Source: an uncultured Eubacteriales bacterium (GTDB lineage: Bacteria > Bacillota > Clostridia > Oscillospirales > Acutalibacteraceae). From it: a DNA stretch of 64,000 nucleotides. The DNA lies in the NCBI GenBank assembly GCA_934477125.1, contig CAKSOL010000011.1, positions 60,064 to 124,063 on the forward strand, in the 5' to 3' direction. Positions 24,413 through 33,419 of the stretch are shown one piece after another. The notes beneath the pieces are model-generated. The model searched no databases and was not told where the DNA came from. It worked only from the letters and a program-made list of their open reading frames with translations. Each line of letters begins with the position of its first letter. The first letter of the stretch is position 1. A program made the translations under genes and the position numbers.

Positions 24413-25756
24413 ATGAAAAGAAAGCTTACAGCGCTGATGCTCAGCGCGCTTTGCTTACTGACAGCCGTATCTCTTGCAGGATGCGGAAAGAAAAAAGCAA
24501 AAACACAGGTATATTATCTCAACTTCAAGCCGGAATCTGCAAACGCCTATAAGGAAATAGCAGCGGCATATGAAAAAGAAAAAGGAGTTTCGGTTAAGGT
24601 TGTAACGGCGGCAGCCAACACCTACGAGCAAACCCTGAAATCCGAAATAGCCAAGACCGATGCCCCGACTATTTTCCAGGTCAACGGACCGATAGGCTAT
24701 AATTCCTGGAAGGACTACTGCGCCGATCTTAAAAACAGCAAAATTTATTCTTACCTTTCGGATAAAACGCTTGCCATAACCGACGGCGACGGTGTTTACG
24801 GTATACCCTACGTCGTCGAGGGATACGGCATTATCTATAACGACGAGATAATGCGCAAGTATTTTGCTCTCACCGACCGCGCAAGCAAGCTGAAATCCGC
24901 TTCTGAAATCAAGGATTTCACCGACCTTAAAACTGTTGTTGAGGATATGACAGCCAAAAAGGAGCAGCTCGGAATTGAGGGGGTTTTCGCATCGACTTCC
25001 CTTGCCTCCGGTGAGGACTGGCGCTGGCAGACGCATCTGCTCAATGTTCCGTTATACTATGAGTTTAAAGACAATACCGACTATAAGGACCCGACTCTTG
25101 CCGGACTCAATTCAAAAGCCATAGCCTTTATTGAATCCGAAAAGTTCCGCAACCTGTTCGACCTTTATATAAACAATTCGGTAACCGCAAAAACTCTGCT
25201 CGGCTCAAAGTCGGTCAACGATTCAATGGCTGAGTTTGCTCTCGGAAAGGCGGCTATGGTTCAGAACGGAAACTGGGCGTGGTCACAGATAGCAAAGGTC
25301 AGCGGAAATGTTGTTAAATCGGACGATATAAAGTTCCTTCCCCTCTACACCGGCGAGGACGGCGAATCGGGTCAGGGACTCTGTATCGGCACCGAGAACT
25401 ATTACGCAATAAACAAAAAGGCAAGCGAGGAGCAGCAAAAGGCATCTCTTGACTTCCTCGACTGGCTTTATTCAAGCGAAACCGGCAAAAAATTCGTAAG
25501 CGAAAAGCTGAACTTTATAACGCCGTTTAAGACCTTCAGCGAATCCGAACAGCCCGACGATCCGCTTGCGCGGGAGGTTGTCAGATATATGAATGACGAC
25601 GGAGTTGTTTCCATTCCCTGGATATTCACCTCGTTCCCGAGTGAAAATTACAAAAAAGCGGTCGGGGCCAAGCTCCTTGAGTATGCTCAGGGCAACGTCA
25701 GCTTCAGCGAGGTTGAAAAGACGGTTAAGGACGAATGGAAGCGTGAGCGCAGTTAA
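24413..25756 (+). CDS. Sugar ABC transporter substrate-binding lipoprotein (maltodextrin type)
   Basis: This 447-residue family-1 binding protein starts at the ATG at 24413, which has GGAGG 8 bp upstream; the ATG at 24398 overlaps the Shine-Dalgarno itself. The signal peptide ends in a lipobox (VSLAGC), anchoring it outside the membrane. The body has the usual two-lobe order, with YGIPYVVEGYGIIYNDEIMR and FALGKAAMVQNGNWAW as family landmarks. It is followed at once by MalF- and MalG-type genes and malQ, which point to maltodextrins or maltose as the substrate. No regulator or ATPase gene is in the operon. Confidence 0.92.
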   Translation: MKRKLTALMLSALCLLTAVSLAGCGKKKAKTQVYYLNFKPESANAYKEIAAAYEKEKGVSVKVVTAAANTYEQTLKSEIAKTDAPTIFQVNGPIGYNSWKDYCADLKNSKIYSYLSDKTLAITDGDGVYGIPYVVEGYGIIYNDEIMRKYFALTDRASKLKSASEIKDFTDLKTVVEDMTAKKEQLGIEGVFASTSLASGEDWRWQTHLLNVPLYYEFKDNTDYKDPTLAGLNSKAIAFIESEKFRNLFDLYINNSVTAKTLLGSKSVNDSMAEFALGKAAMVQNGNWAWSQIAKVSGNVVKSDDIKFLPLYTGEDGESGQGLCIGTENYYAINKKASEEQQKASLDFLDWLYSSETGKKFVSEKLNFITPFKTFSESEQPDDPLAREVVRYMNDDGVVSIPWIFTSFPSENYKKAVGAKLLEYAQGNVSFSEVEKTVKDEWKRERS

Positions 25757-26602
25757 ATGGAACGTTCATTGAAACGCTGGTTTCCCCTCTTTGCCATGCC
25801 TACCCTTATTGCCTTTGCCGTTGCCTTTCTTATTCCGTTTATTATGGGAATATATCTTTCGTTCTGCGATTTCAGAACCGTCAGCGACGCGCAGTTTACC
25901 GGAATCTCAAACTATATCCGAGCCTTAACGGACGACGCGGCATTTTTAAGAGCGCTGCTGTTTACCGTCGGTTTTGCGATAATATCGGTTATAACGATAA
26001 ACATTTTCGGATTTTTGCTTGCCCTCGCTCTGACAAAGGGTATTAAGGGGACGAATTTATTCAGAACGGTATTCTTTCTGCCTAACCTTATCGGCGGCAT
26101 TGTTTTGGGATATATATGGCAGCTGATTTTCAACGGTCTGCTTTATCCGTTCGGTCAGTCGATAACCTCAAATGCGGTCTACGGCTTTTGGGGGCTGGTA
26201 GTTTTGATGAACTGGCAGATGATAGGCTATATGATGATTATTTATATAGCAGGTCTTCAGAATATTCCCGACGATATTCTTGAGGCGGCGCGGGTTGACG
26301 GTGCCTCCCCCTCAAGAATGCTGTTCAGCATAACAATACCGTCGATGATGCCGTCGATAACAATATGTCTGTTTCTGACGATAACAAATTCCTTTAAGCT
26401 TTTCGATCAGAACCTGGCTCTTACGGCAGGCGCGCCCGGAGAAAAAACAAGTATGCTCGCTCTCGACATTTACAACACGTTTTACGGGCGCGTGGGCTTT
26501 GAGGGAGTAGGACAGGCGAAAGCCGTTATGTTTTTCATTATTGTAGCGCTTATATCGCTTCTGCAATTATATTTCACCCGCAGCAGGGAGGTCGAAAACT
26601 GA
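25757..26602 (+). CDS. Maltodextrin-type ABC permease, MalF type
   Basis: This 281-residue membrane protein begins immediately after the stop of the binding-protein gene. It has a first helix at about residues 10-30, about six hydrophobic segments, and an EAA loop (DDILEAARVDGASPSRML) at about residues 171-190. With the MalG-type gene that overlaps it by one base it forms the translocation channel. The ATPase must come from elsewhere in the genome. Confidence 0.93.
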   Translation: MERSLKRWFPLFAMPTLIAFAVAFLIPFIMGIYLSFCDFRTVSDAQFTGISNYIRALTDDAAFLRALLFTVGFAIISVITINIFGFLLALALTKGIKGTNLFRTVFFLPNLIGGIVLGYIWQLIFNGLLYPFGQSITSNAVYGFWGLVVLMNWQMIGYMMIIYIAGLQNIPDDILEAARVDGASPSRMLFSITIPSMMPSITICLFLTITNSFKLFDQNLALTAGAPGEKTSMLALDIYNTFYGRVGFEGVGQAKAVMFFIIVALISLLQLYFTRSREVEN

Positions 26603-27435
26603 TGAAACGTTTTTCTGCCGGACGGGCGCTTTTAGCCGTAATATTGGCGGTTCTTGCGCTGCTGTTTTTAGCGCCCGTTTTCATAGTGCTGATAAACTCG
26701 TTTAAATCAAAATTTTATATCAGTCAGACCCCGTTTATGCTGCCGGACAAAACGACCTTTGTAGGACTGGAAAACTATACCGGAGGAATTGCCGACACAG
26801 GCTTTTTCTCCGCATTCGGCTGGTCGCTGTTTATAACTGTGTTTTCGGTTGCGGTCATACTGATATTCTGTTCTATGACTGCCTGGTACCTCGTCAGAAT
26901 AAGGGGGAAATTCACTTCCCTGCTCTATTATCTGTTTGTTTTCTCGATGATAGTGCCGTTTCAGATGGTTATGTTCACAATGTCCAAAACCGCGAACGTT
27001 CTCCGGCTCGACAATCCCTACGGACTGATTTTCATTTATCTCGGTTTCGGTTCGGGGCTGTCTGTATTCCTGTTTTCGGGCTTTATAAAATCCGTTCCGC
27101 TGAGTATTGAGGAGGCTGCTACAATAGACGGCTGCAATGCTCCGAACACATTCTGGCGGATTGTTTTTCCTGTTTTAAAGCCTACAACGATTACCGTTGC
27201 AATACTGAATACTATGTGGATATGGAACGACTATCTGCTGCCGAATCTCGTTATCGGCAGCGATTATAAAACCATTCCGATAGCAATTCAGTATCTCAAG
27301 GGCGGCTACGGCTCAATAGATATGGGAGCTATGATGGCGATGCTCGTTTTGGCGATTGTGCCGGTCGTGGCGTTTTATCTGACCTGTCAGAAATATATAA
27401 TTAAGGGAGTGGCGGCAGGTGCGGTCAAAGGATAA
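26602..27435 (+). CDS. Maltodextrin-type ABC permease, MalG type
   Basis: This 277-residue subunit starts at an ATG overlapping the previous stop by one base (TGATG arrangement), behind a GGGAGG Shine-Dalgarno. It has six predicted membrane segments and an EAA loop (LSIEEAATIDGCNAPNTFW) at about residues 167-187, followed by WNDYLLPNLV, typical of MalG partners. Its 3' end overlaps the malQ start by 17 bp, implying coupled translation of importer and enzyme. Confidence 0.93.
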   Translation: MKRFSAGRALLAVILAVLALLFLAPVFIVLINSFKSKFYISQTPFMLPDKTTFVGLENYTGGIADTGFFSAFGWSLFITVFSVAVILIFCSMTAWYLVRIRGKFTSLLYYLFVFSMIVPFQMVMFTMSKTANVLRLDNPYGLIFIYLGFGSGLSVFLFSGFIKSVPLSIEEAATIDGCNAPNTFWRIVFPVLKPTTITVAILNTMWIWNDYLLPNLVIGSDYKTIPIAIQYLKGGYGSIDMGAMMAMLVLAIVPVVAFYLTCQKYIIKGVAAGAVKG

Positions 27436-28876
27436 CAACGAATGCGGGGTTTTGCTCCACATCCCGTCTCTGCCCGGCAAATACGGCATCGGTACACTCG
27501 GAGAGCAGGCTCACCGCTTTGCTGAATTTCTCGGAAAAAACGGACAGAAATACTGGCAGCTATTACCGCTTGTACCTCTCGGCGAAGGAAATTCTCCTTA
27601 TAAATCCACCTCTTGCTTCGCCGGCGAGATACTTTATATAGATTCCGAGTTGCTCGTCAGAGACGGTTTACTGTATGAAAACGAGCTGCCCGGAAGGGTC
27701 CCTTCGGGTAAGGTCGATTATTCCGAGGTCAGGAAAGCAATGCTCCCGCTTTTGGAGCTTGCGGTTTCGAGGTTTAAAAAGGACGACCGCCGTTACCGCG
27801 CATTTCTGAAAGCAAGCAAGGGCTGGCTTGAGGACTACGCTCTTTTTGAGGTTCTGCGCTCGGAATACGGGGAAACCCTCGACCGTTTTCCCGAAGAGCT
27901 GAGATTCAGGCAGCCGGCGGCGCTTGAGGCGTTTTCCCTCACCCACCGCCGCCAGCTTGAATTTCATTATATAACTCAATACCTGTTTTATTCGCAATAT
28001 TCTCAGCTTCGCGAAACAGCCTCGCGCCACGGCGTCCGCATTATAGGAGATATTCCTTTTTATGTTGCGCTCGACAGCGCCGACGTATGGACCTCGCCCG
28101 ACTGCTTCAGGCTCGGCAGGGATATGACGCCTGTCAGGGTTGCCGGAGTTCCGCCCGATATTTTTTCCGATACGGGTCAGCTATGGGGAAATCCGGTTTA
28201 CGATTGGGACTACCAGCGGAAAACCGCTTATGCCTGGTGGAAAAAGCGGCTGAAATTCTGTTCGGAAATTTACGACGTTTTAAGAATAGATCATTTCAGA
28301 GCGTTTTCAAGCTATTATTCCGTTCCGTTCGGAGCGGCTGACGCCCGCGCGGGAGTATGGGAGCCGGGACCCGGACTCGGCTTCTGGCGGAGTGTTGAAG
28401 CAGAATGCCGCGGAATGGGAATAATCGCCGAGGATCTCGGAGGAGAGGAACCAGATGTCGAGCAGCTGGTTTTACAGACCGGTTTTCCGAATATGAAGGT
28501 TCTGCAATTCGGATTTTCAACCGACACGCAAAACCGGTTCTATCCTAAAAATTATGGGAAAAACTGCGTTTGCTATACCGGAACTCACGATAACGAAACC
28601 GCGCTCGGATGGTATCAGAACGCATCTATACGCGAGCAGGTGTTTTTTTCGAGAACAGCTCCCTGCGAGGGAGAAAATCCGGCGCTGCGAATGATAGCTC
28701 TCGCAATGCGCTCCAAAGCAGGGCTTGTTATAATCCCGATGCAGGACTGGCTCTGCCTTGATAACTCCGCGAGAATGAACACTCCGGGTACGCTCGGAGG
28801 AAACTGGGAATGGCAGATGGCGGACGACACGGATTTTTCCGCTCTCGGAAAGCTTATGCGCCGATACGGCAGATAG
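27419..28876 (+). CDS. malQ: 4-alpha-glucanotransferase (amylomaltase)
   Basis: This 485-residue GH77 enzyme transfers alpha-1,4-glucan segments between maltodextrins, releasing glucose, in the cytoplasm. Landmarks are GVLLHIPSLPGKYGIGTLG at the start, RIIGDIPFYVALDSADVW, the nucleophile region YDVLRIDHFRAF (Asp), the acid/base Glu in GIIAEDLG, and YTGTHDNETALGW. The start is a GTG overlapping the permease gene. Its place at the end of a MalEFG-type operon supports maltodextrin use. A hairpin terminator follows. Confidence 0.96.
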   Translation: MRSKDNNECGVLLHIPSLPGKYGIGTLGEQAHRFAEFLGKNGQKYWQLLPLVPLGEGNSPYKSTSCFAGEILYIDSELLVRDGLLYENELPGRVPSGKVDYSEVRKAMLPLLELAVSRFKKDDRRYRAFLKASKGWLEDYALFEVLRSEYGETLDRFPEELRFRQPAALEAFSLTHRRQLEFHYITQYLFYSQYSQLRETASRHGVRIIGDIPFYVALDSADVWTSPDCFRLGRDMTPVRVAGVPPDIFSDTGQLWGNPVYDWDYQRKTAYAWWKKRLKFCSEIYDVLRIDHFRAFSSYYSVPFGAADARAGVWEPGPGLGFWRSVEAECRGMGIIAEDLGGEEPDVEQLVLQTGFPNMKVLQFGFSTDTQNRFYPKNYGKNCVCYTGTHDNETALGWYQNASIREQVFFSRTAPCEGENPALRMIALAMRSKAGLVIIPMQDWLCLDNSARMNTPGTLGGNWEWQMADDTDFSALGKLMRRYGR

Positions 28877-28927
28877 CTTTTAAAAGCAGCCGCCACGAAA
28901 AAGCAAAATACAAAAAATTCAGTCTGG

Positions 28928-28972
28928 AGACCGCGGAACGGTAAAAAACGCCGTTTCGCGGTCTGTTTTGTC
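28928..28972 (+). terminator. Rho-independent terminator of the malQ operon
   Basis: A stem AGACCGCGGAACGG / CCGTTTCGCGGTCT closes a short A-rich loop and is followed by GTTTTGTCTTT. Confidence 0.8.
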
Positions 28973-29086
28973 TTTGTCCGGTGCAACACAATGTCTAATG
29001 TACGGCACAGCGGCATATTCTTTTAATAGAAATGAAGCGCCGCAGAACGGCAGAACCGTTAAAGACGGCGCAAGGGGGACTTCGTT

Positions 29087-30316
29087 TTGAAACTATCAAA
29101 AATATTGGCGCTTTTCCTGTGTTCGGCAGTTATTGCGTCATCAGCAGGCGCAATAACCGCCTGTGCCGCCGCGCTTACGGTTTCCGCAGAGTATTTTGCA
29201 GAGGATGCCGACACTCCTCTTGCCGCAGAAACAGCTTCGGCAGCTATCGGTCAGACGCTCGAAATAAATGCAAAATCGGCTTTTTTAATAGAGCCGTATT
29301 CCGGTCAGGTGCTTTATGAGAGCAATGCCGATGAGGTTCTGCCGCCGGCATCAATAACAAAAATTATGTCTCTGCTGCTTGTTATGGAGGCAATAGACCG
29401 GGGAGCCTTATCAACCGAAACCGTCCTTACTGCCAGTGAACACGCTTGCAGTATGGGAGGGTCGCAGATATGGCTTGAGCCGGGAGAGGCGATGAGCGTT
29501 GACGACCTTTTGAAAGCCGCCGTTATAGCCTCGGCGAACGATGCCACGGTTGCCCTCGGAGAGGCAATAGCCGGAAGCGAGGAAGGCTTTGTTGCGATGA
29601 TGAACGAGCGTGCGGAGCAGCTCGGTATGACCAACACACATTTTGTCAACTGCACCGGGCTTGACGCAGAGGGACATCTGACGACCGCGAGAGACGTAGG
29701 TCTTATGTCCGCAGCACTGATTAAACATCCGCTTATAAAAAATTATTCTACCGTTTGGATGGATACTCTCAGGGACGGAAAAAGCGAGCTTGTCAATACC
29801 AATAAGCTGGTACGCTTTTATCCCGGAACGACCGGTCTTAAAACAGGAACGACCTCAAAAGCCGGGCATTGCCTTTCCGCATGCGCAAAACGAGGAGAAT
29901 TGGAGCTTGTCGCCGTTATAATGGGAGGAAACACAAGTCCCGACAGATTTAACGGCGCAAAAAAGCTGCTTGATTACGGGTTTGCAAATTATACATATGC
30001 AAAGGTTTCTCCCGAACTGCCGAAAAATTTCACAATTCCGGTAAACGAGGGAGTCGAAGGTCGGGTAAGCATAGAAGCCGGAGAGCCGCTCGGAGTGCTT
30101 ATGCTGAAAACCGAGGCTGAGAGCCTGAGCCAGCAGCTATGCGCCGCTGAAAGTATGAACGCACCGGTTAAAAAGGGAGATAAAGCGGGATATATTGAAA
30201 TCAGGCGCGGCGATGAAACAGTAGGAACGATAGAGCTTTATGCTGCCGGAAGCGTTGAAAAAAAGACATTCGGCGTAACGCTCGGCTGGATAATACGCGG
30301 ATTATTCAGCCTGTAA
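29087..30316 (+). CDS. D-alanyl-D-alanine carboxypeptidase (PBP5/DacF type, S11)
   Basis: This 409-residue exported enzyme trims the terminal D-Ala from peptidoglycan pentapeptides. It starts at a TTG with AAGGGGGA upstream, and the signal peptide covers about residues 1-33. All three active-site motifs are present: SxxK as SITK (about residue 87), SxN as SAN (about 147), and KTG in LKTGTTSKAGH (about 250). A C-terminal domain follows, with a final amphipathic/hydrophobic segment (GVTLGWIIRGLFSL) suited to membrane attachment. It stands alone, upstream of the SRP RNA gene. Either the vegetative DacA or the sporulation DacF/DacB role is possible. Confidence 0.93.
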   Translation: MKLSKILALFLCSAVIASSAGAITACAAALTVSAEYFAEDADTPLAAETASAAIGQTLEINAKSAFLIEPYSGQVLYESNADEVLPPASITKIMSLLLVMEAIDRGALSTETVLTASEHACSMGGSQIWLEPGEAMSVDDLLKAAVIASANDATVALGEAIAGSEEGFVAMMNERAEQLGMTNTHFVNCTGLDAEGHLTTARDVGLMSAALIKHPLIKNYSTVWMDTLRDGKSELVNTNKLVRFYPGTTGLKTGTTSKAGHCLSACAKRGELELVAVIMGGNTSPDRFNGAKKLLDYGFANYTYAKVSPELPKNFTIPVNEGVEGRVSIEAGEPLGVLMLKTEAESLSQQLCAAESMNAPVKKGDKAGYIEIRRGDETVGTIELYAAGSVEKKTFGVTLGWIIRGLFSL

Positions 30317-30369
30317 AGCCGCAGAACAGCTCTGAATTTAAAATTTTCGATAAATTTTTAAATTTGCTA

Positions 30370-30398
30370 TTGTAAATTGAGAAATAATATATTATAAT
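30370..30398 (+). promoter_or_regulatory. Promoter of the SRP RNA gene
   Basis: TTGTAA (30370-30375) and TATAAT (30393-30398) are spaced 17 bp apart, which predicts a start near 30405, exactly where the RNA stem begins. Confidence 0.75.
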
Positions 30399-30405
30399 AT
30401 ATACG

Positions 30406-30556
30406 AAGCTTGCGTATTAAGGCGTGCGAATGGGCGGGTCCTGTGCGACAGGACGCTACGAACCATGTCAGGCGGGGAACCGAGCAGCATTAAGGAGTTT
30501 TTCCTGTGCGCCGCAGTAAATCGGTCCATTCGTACGATCCTTAGTACGCAGGTTTT
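30406..30556 (+). ncRNA. ffs: Signal recognition particle RNA, bacterial type
   Basis: The conserved SRP domain IV is visible: GTCAGG, the GGAA tetraloop closed by CGG/CCG, then AGCAGC, at about 30459-30490. The flanks pair into one long helix. GCGACAGGA pairs with TCCTGTGCGC, and the end segments GCGTATTAAGGCGTGCGAATGG and CCATTCGTACGATCCTTAGTACGC pair closely. A T-run follows at about 30553. About 150 nt with no room for an Alu domain makes it an elongated small-type RNA. Its position just upstream of dnaX is the same as for scRNA in Bacillus. It binds Ffh for membrane-protein targeting. Confidence 0.88.
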
Positions 30557-30613
30557 GTTTTTATGATATGTTTTATACGGACAAGCCGTTAAATATACCC
30601 GGAGGTGGAACAA

Positions 30614-32224
30614 ATGGCATATCAGGCGCTTTACCGCAAATACCGTCCGCAGACGTTCGGCGATGTTATCGGTCAGGAGCATATAACCGAAACATTAAAA
30701 AATGAGCTTGCCTCCGGAAAGATATCTCATGCTTATCTTTTCACCGGTACGCGCGGAACGGGAAAAACGACCTGCGCCAAAATTCTTGCAAGAGCGGTCA
30801 ACTGTCTTTCCCCGAAGGACGGCGAGCCCTGCGGAGAATGTGAAATGTGCCGGGCGGCGGCAAACGACGAGCTGACCGATATTATGGAAATAGACGCCGC
30901 CTCAAACAACGGCGTTGACAGTATCAGGGAGCTGCGGGATCAGGTTTCCTTTGCTCCTGCCGCCGGAAAATACCGCGTTTATATAATAGACGAGGTTCAT
31001 ATGCTTTCCATAAGCGCGTTTAATGCGCTTCTCAAAACATTGGAGGAGCCCCCGGCGCACGTTATTTTTATTCTTGCCACTACCGAGGTTCACAAGCTGC
31101 CGGCAACAATTCTTTCGCGCTGTCAGCGATTTGATTTCAGGCGGATAGACCCTGAGGTTATCTGTGCGCGGCTTCAGCACATTGCCTCGCTTGAGGGACT
31201 CACACTTACCGACGACGCGGCGACGCTTATAGCCTCTGCGGCTGACGGAGGAATGAGGGACGCGCTTTCGATACTTGACCTTTGCGCGTCAGGCAGCAGC
31301 GAAATAGACGAAAATACCGTTGCAGGCGTCTGCGCTATGGCGGGCAGCGATTATCTGATAAAGCTTTCGGAATTTATCCGCTCAGGGGACGCTGAAAATG
31401 CACTTTTACTGCTTGACGAGCTGCACAGCTCATCGGTCGATATGCTGCGGCTGCTTTCTGAGCTTACCGAGCATTATCGAAACCTTATGATAGTTAAAAC
31501 CGTCAGAGGAGCGCATAAGCCGATTGTCTGCTCCGCCGCGCACCTTAAAGAGCTGGAGGCTCAGGCTGAGCGTTACGAGCTGACTGAGCTGCTTTCAATT
31601 CTAACGGCATTACAGGAAACCGCAGGGCGCATACAGAACGGAAACCGGCGCTGCGAAATGGAAATGACGGTTATACGCCTTTGCAATCCGTCTATAGGCA
31701 ACGACCTTTCTTCACTTGAGCGGAGAATTGCCGCGCTCGAGGCAGGCGGAGCAATAAGAAGCATAGCCGCACAGCCGTCCGCTGCAAAAACGGCAGAGAG
31801 CCGCACAGACGAGAACGGCGGCGAAAGCGCAGAAAGCGACATTCCCCTGCCCGAACCTCCGGACGCACCGGGTTCTGCTGCGCAGGGCGGAGAAAAAGCC
31901 GCAGCCGGAGATATCCCGGTTGAAAACTGGGGCGAAATCGTTCATATTCTTCAAACGACCTGTCCGCCTATTGCCGGAGTTCTTAACGGCTCGGCGGCTT
32001 ATATAAGAGGTCCGTATCTGCTGATAGACGCGCAGAACAGTCAATTCCTTTCGCTTGTCCGCGGAGGAAACTCGCTCTACCGCGACCGAATACGCGCGGC
32101 AGCTCAGCAGGTTCTCGGCGTGTCTTATAAATTAGGTCCTTACAGAGCTGCTGCAAAGGCTGAAAACGACCCGCTCGCCGCTTTTGCGGAAAAGCTGAAA
32201 AATTACGAAATAAACCAGGAGTGA
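30614..32224 (+). CDS. dnaX: DNA polymerase III subunits gamma and tau
   Basis: This 536-residue clamp-loader ATPase starts at the ATG at 30614, 8 bp after GGAGG; a GTG at 30605 overlaps the Shine-Dalgarno. Walker A is GTRGTGKT (residues 45-52). The zinc-binding cysteines are C64, C73, C76 and C79, and the Walker B is IIDEVHML. The C-terminal third after about residue 370 is a low-complexity Ala/Glu/Pro linker and a small end domain. No obvious slippage site for making gamma was recognised. It heads the classic dnaX-ybaB-recR unit. Confidence 0.96.
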   Translation: MAYQALYRKYRPQTFGDVIGQEHITETLKNELASGKISHAYLFTGTRGTGKTTCAKILARAVNCLSPKDGEPCGECEMCRAAANDELTDIMEIDAASNNGVDSIRELRDQVSFAPAAGKYRVYIIDEVHMLSISAFNALLKTLEEPPAHVIFILATTEVHKLPATILSRCQRFDFRRIDPEVICARLQHIASLEGLTLTDDAATLIASAADGGMRDALSILDLCASGSSEIDENTVAGVCAMAGSDYLIKLSEFIRSGDAENALLLLDELHSSSVDMLRLLSELTEHYRNLMIVKTVRGAHKPIVCSAAHLKELEAQAERYELTELLSILTALQETAGRIQNGNRRCEMEMTVIRLCNPSIGNDLSSLERRIAALEAGGAIRSIAAQPSAAKTAESRTDENGGESAESDIPLPEPPDAPGSAAQGGEKAAAGDIPVENWGEIVHILQTTCPPIAGVLNGSAAYIRGPYLLIDAQNSQFLSLVRGGNSLYRDRIRAAAQQVLGVSYKLGPYRAAAKAENDPLAAFAEKLKNYEINQE

Positions 32225-32229
32225 AAATA

Positions 32230-32571
32230 ATGAAGGTTAGAATTCCGAATTCCGGCGGTTCCGGAAATATGACTCAAATGCTCAAGCAGGCTCAGAAAAT
32301 GCAGGAGGATATGGCAGCGCTTCAGGAAAATCTTGAGCAGCGCGAATATTCTGCAAGCTCAGGCGGAGGTATGATTGAAGTAACGGTTGACGGCAAGCAC
32401 CTGATAAAATCAATTAAAATCAAGCCGGAAGCGATAGACGCCGACGAGCCGGAAATGCTTGAGGATCTTATAACCGTTGCGGTTAACGAGGCTATCGGAA
32501 ATGCTATTAAAACCGCCGAGGACGAGATGGGCGCAGTTACAGGCGGACTTAATTTACCGGGACTGTTTTAA
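32230..32571 (+). CDS. ybaB: YbaB/EbfC-family nucleoid-associated protein
   Basis: This 113-residue DNA-binding protein has the family core MTQMLKQAQKMQEDMAALQE and GGGMIEVTVDGKHLIKSIKI. The start is the ATG at 32230, with AGGAG 8 bp upstream; a GTG at 32221 lies within that site. It is a dimeric nucleoid protein, conserved between dnaX and recR in many Firmicutes, as here. Confidence 0.94.
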   Translation: MKVRIPNSGGSGNMTQMLKQAQKMQEDMAALQENLEQREYSASSGGGMIEVTVDGKHLIKSIKIKPEAIDADEPEMLEDLITVAVNEAIGNAIKTAEDEMGAVTGGLNLPGLF

Positions 32572-32577
32572 GCTGAT

Positions 32578-33177
32578 ATGAAATACAGTATCGCGCCGTT
32601 AAACGAGCTTATAAAGCAGTTTGAAATGCTTCCGGGCATAGGCAAAAAAACCGCTCAGCGTTTGGCTTACAGTATAATAGAACAGCCGCCCGAACGCGCA
32701 AAACAGTTTGCCGACGCACTTATAAGCGCAAGAGAAAAAATACATTTCTGTTCCTGCTGCCAGACGCTTACGGATCTGGAGCAATGCCAGATTTGCTCTG
32801 ACGACAGCCGAGACAGGTCGGTTATATGCGTTGTTTCCGAGCCGCGCGATGTTCTCGCCTTTGAACGCACCCGCGAGTATAACGGATTGTATCACGTTCT
32901 TCACGGCGTTATTTCTCCCTTGGACGGAATGGGACCCGATCAGCTTAAAATCAGGGAGCTTATGGCGAGACTGTCGGACGGAGATGTTCACGAGCTGATT
33001 ATGGCGACCGACCCTACTGTTGAGGGTGAGGCTACGGCAAGCTATATTTCGCGCCTTGTAAAGCCGCTCGGGCTTAAAGTTACGCGGCTTGCCTACGGAG
33101 TGCCGGTAGGAGGAGACCTCGAATATGCCGATGAATTTACCCTTGCGCGGGCGTTGGAGGGACGCAATGAAATATGA
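32578..33177 (+). CDS. recR: Recombination mediator protein RecR
   Basis: This 199-residue protein works with RecF and RecO to load RecA at gaps. A helix-hairpin-helix (FEMLPGIGKKTAQRLAY) is followed by a four-Cys zinc finger (CSCCQTLTDLEQCQIC) and a Toprim domain starting VICVVSEPRDV. Family length is normal. The stop overlaps the start of the DUF896 gene by 4 bp. Confidence 0.97.
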   Translation: MKYSIAPLNELIKQFEMLPGIGKKTAQRLAYSIIEQPPERAKQFADALISAREKIHFCSCCQTLTDLEQCQICSDDSRDRSVICVVSEPRDVLAFERTREYNGLYHVLHGVISPLDGMGPDQLKIRELMARLSDGDVHELIMATDPTVEGEATASYISRLVKPLGLKVTRLAYGVPVGGDLEYADEFTLARALEGRNEI

Positions 33178-33419
33178 TAACTCAGGAAAAAATCGACCGG
33201 ATAAACCTTCTTGCGAGGAAATCACGTTCAGAGGGTCTTACCGAAGCCGAAAAAAATGAGCAGCGAAAGCTGCGCGCGGAATATATAGAGGCATTTAAGC
33301 AAAGTCTTGTTTCCCAGCTTGAAAATACAACGATTATTGAGCCTGACGGAACAAGGCGGAAAGTGAGATGCAGGAATGAAGATACTTCTGAGCGACGCGG
33401 GAACGGTATTAAGCAATAA
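33174..33419 (+). CDS. DUF896 (YnzC-type) small protein
   Basis: This 81-residue protein has the DUF896 signature ITQEKIDRINLLARKSRSEG and LTEAEKNEQRKLRAEYIEAF. YnzC in Bacillus is a small helical protein of unclear, possibly SOS-related, function. It is coupled to recR by an ATGA overlap. Its last 14 codons overlap the next gene by 44 bp, which is unusually long; those C-terminal residues (EDTSERRGNGIKQ) do not look family-like and may be read-through. Confidence 0.88.
   Translation: MITQEKIDRINLLARKSRSEGLTEAEKNEQRKLRAEYIEAFKQSLVSQLENTTIIEPDGTRRKVRCRNEDTSERRGNGIKQ

Noticed and set aside
30411..30556. Structured RNA before dnaX as a T-box or other leader
   Set aside because: The GTCAGG-GGAA-AGCAGC core and the long closing helix identify SRP RNA.
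32599..33225. Open frame of 208 codons opposite recR
   Set aside because: It is antisense to a fully conserved recR, with no recognisable domain or start signal.
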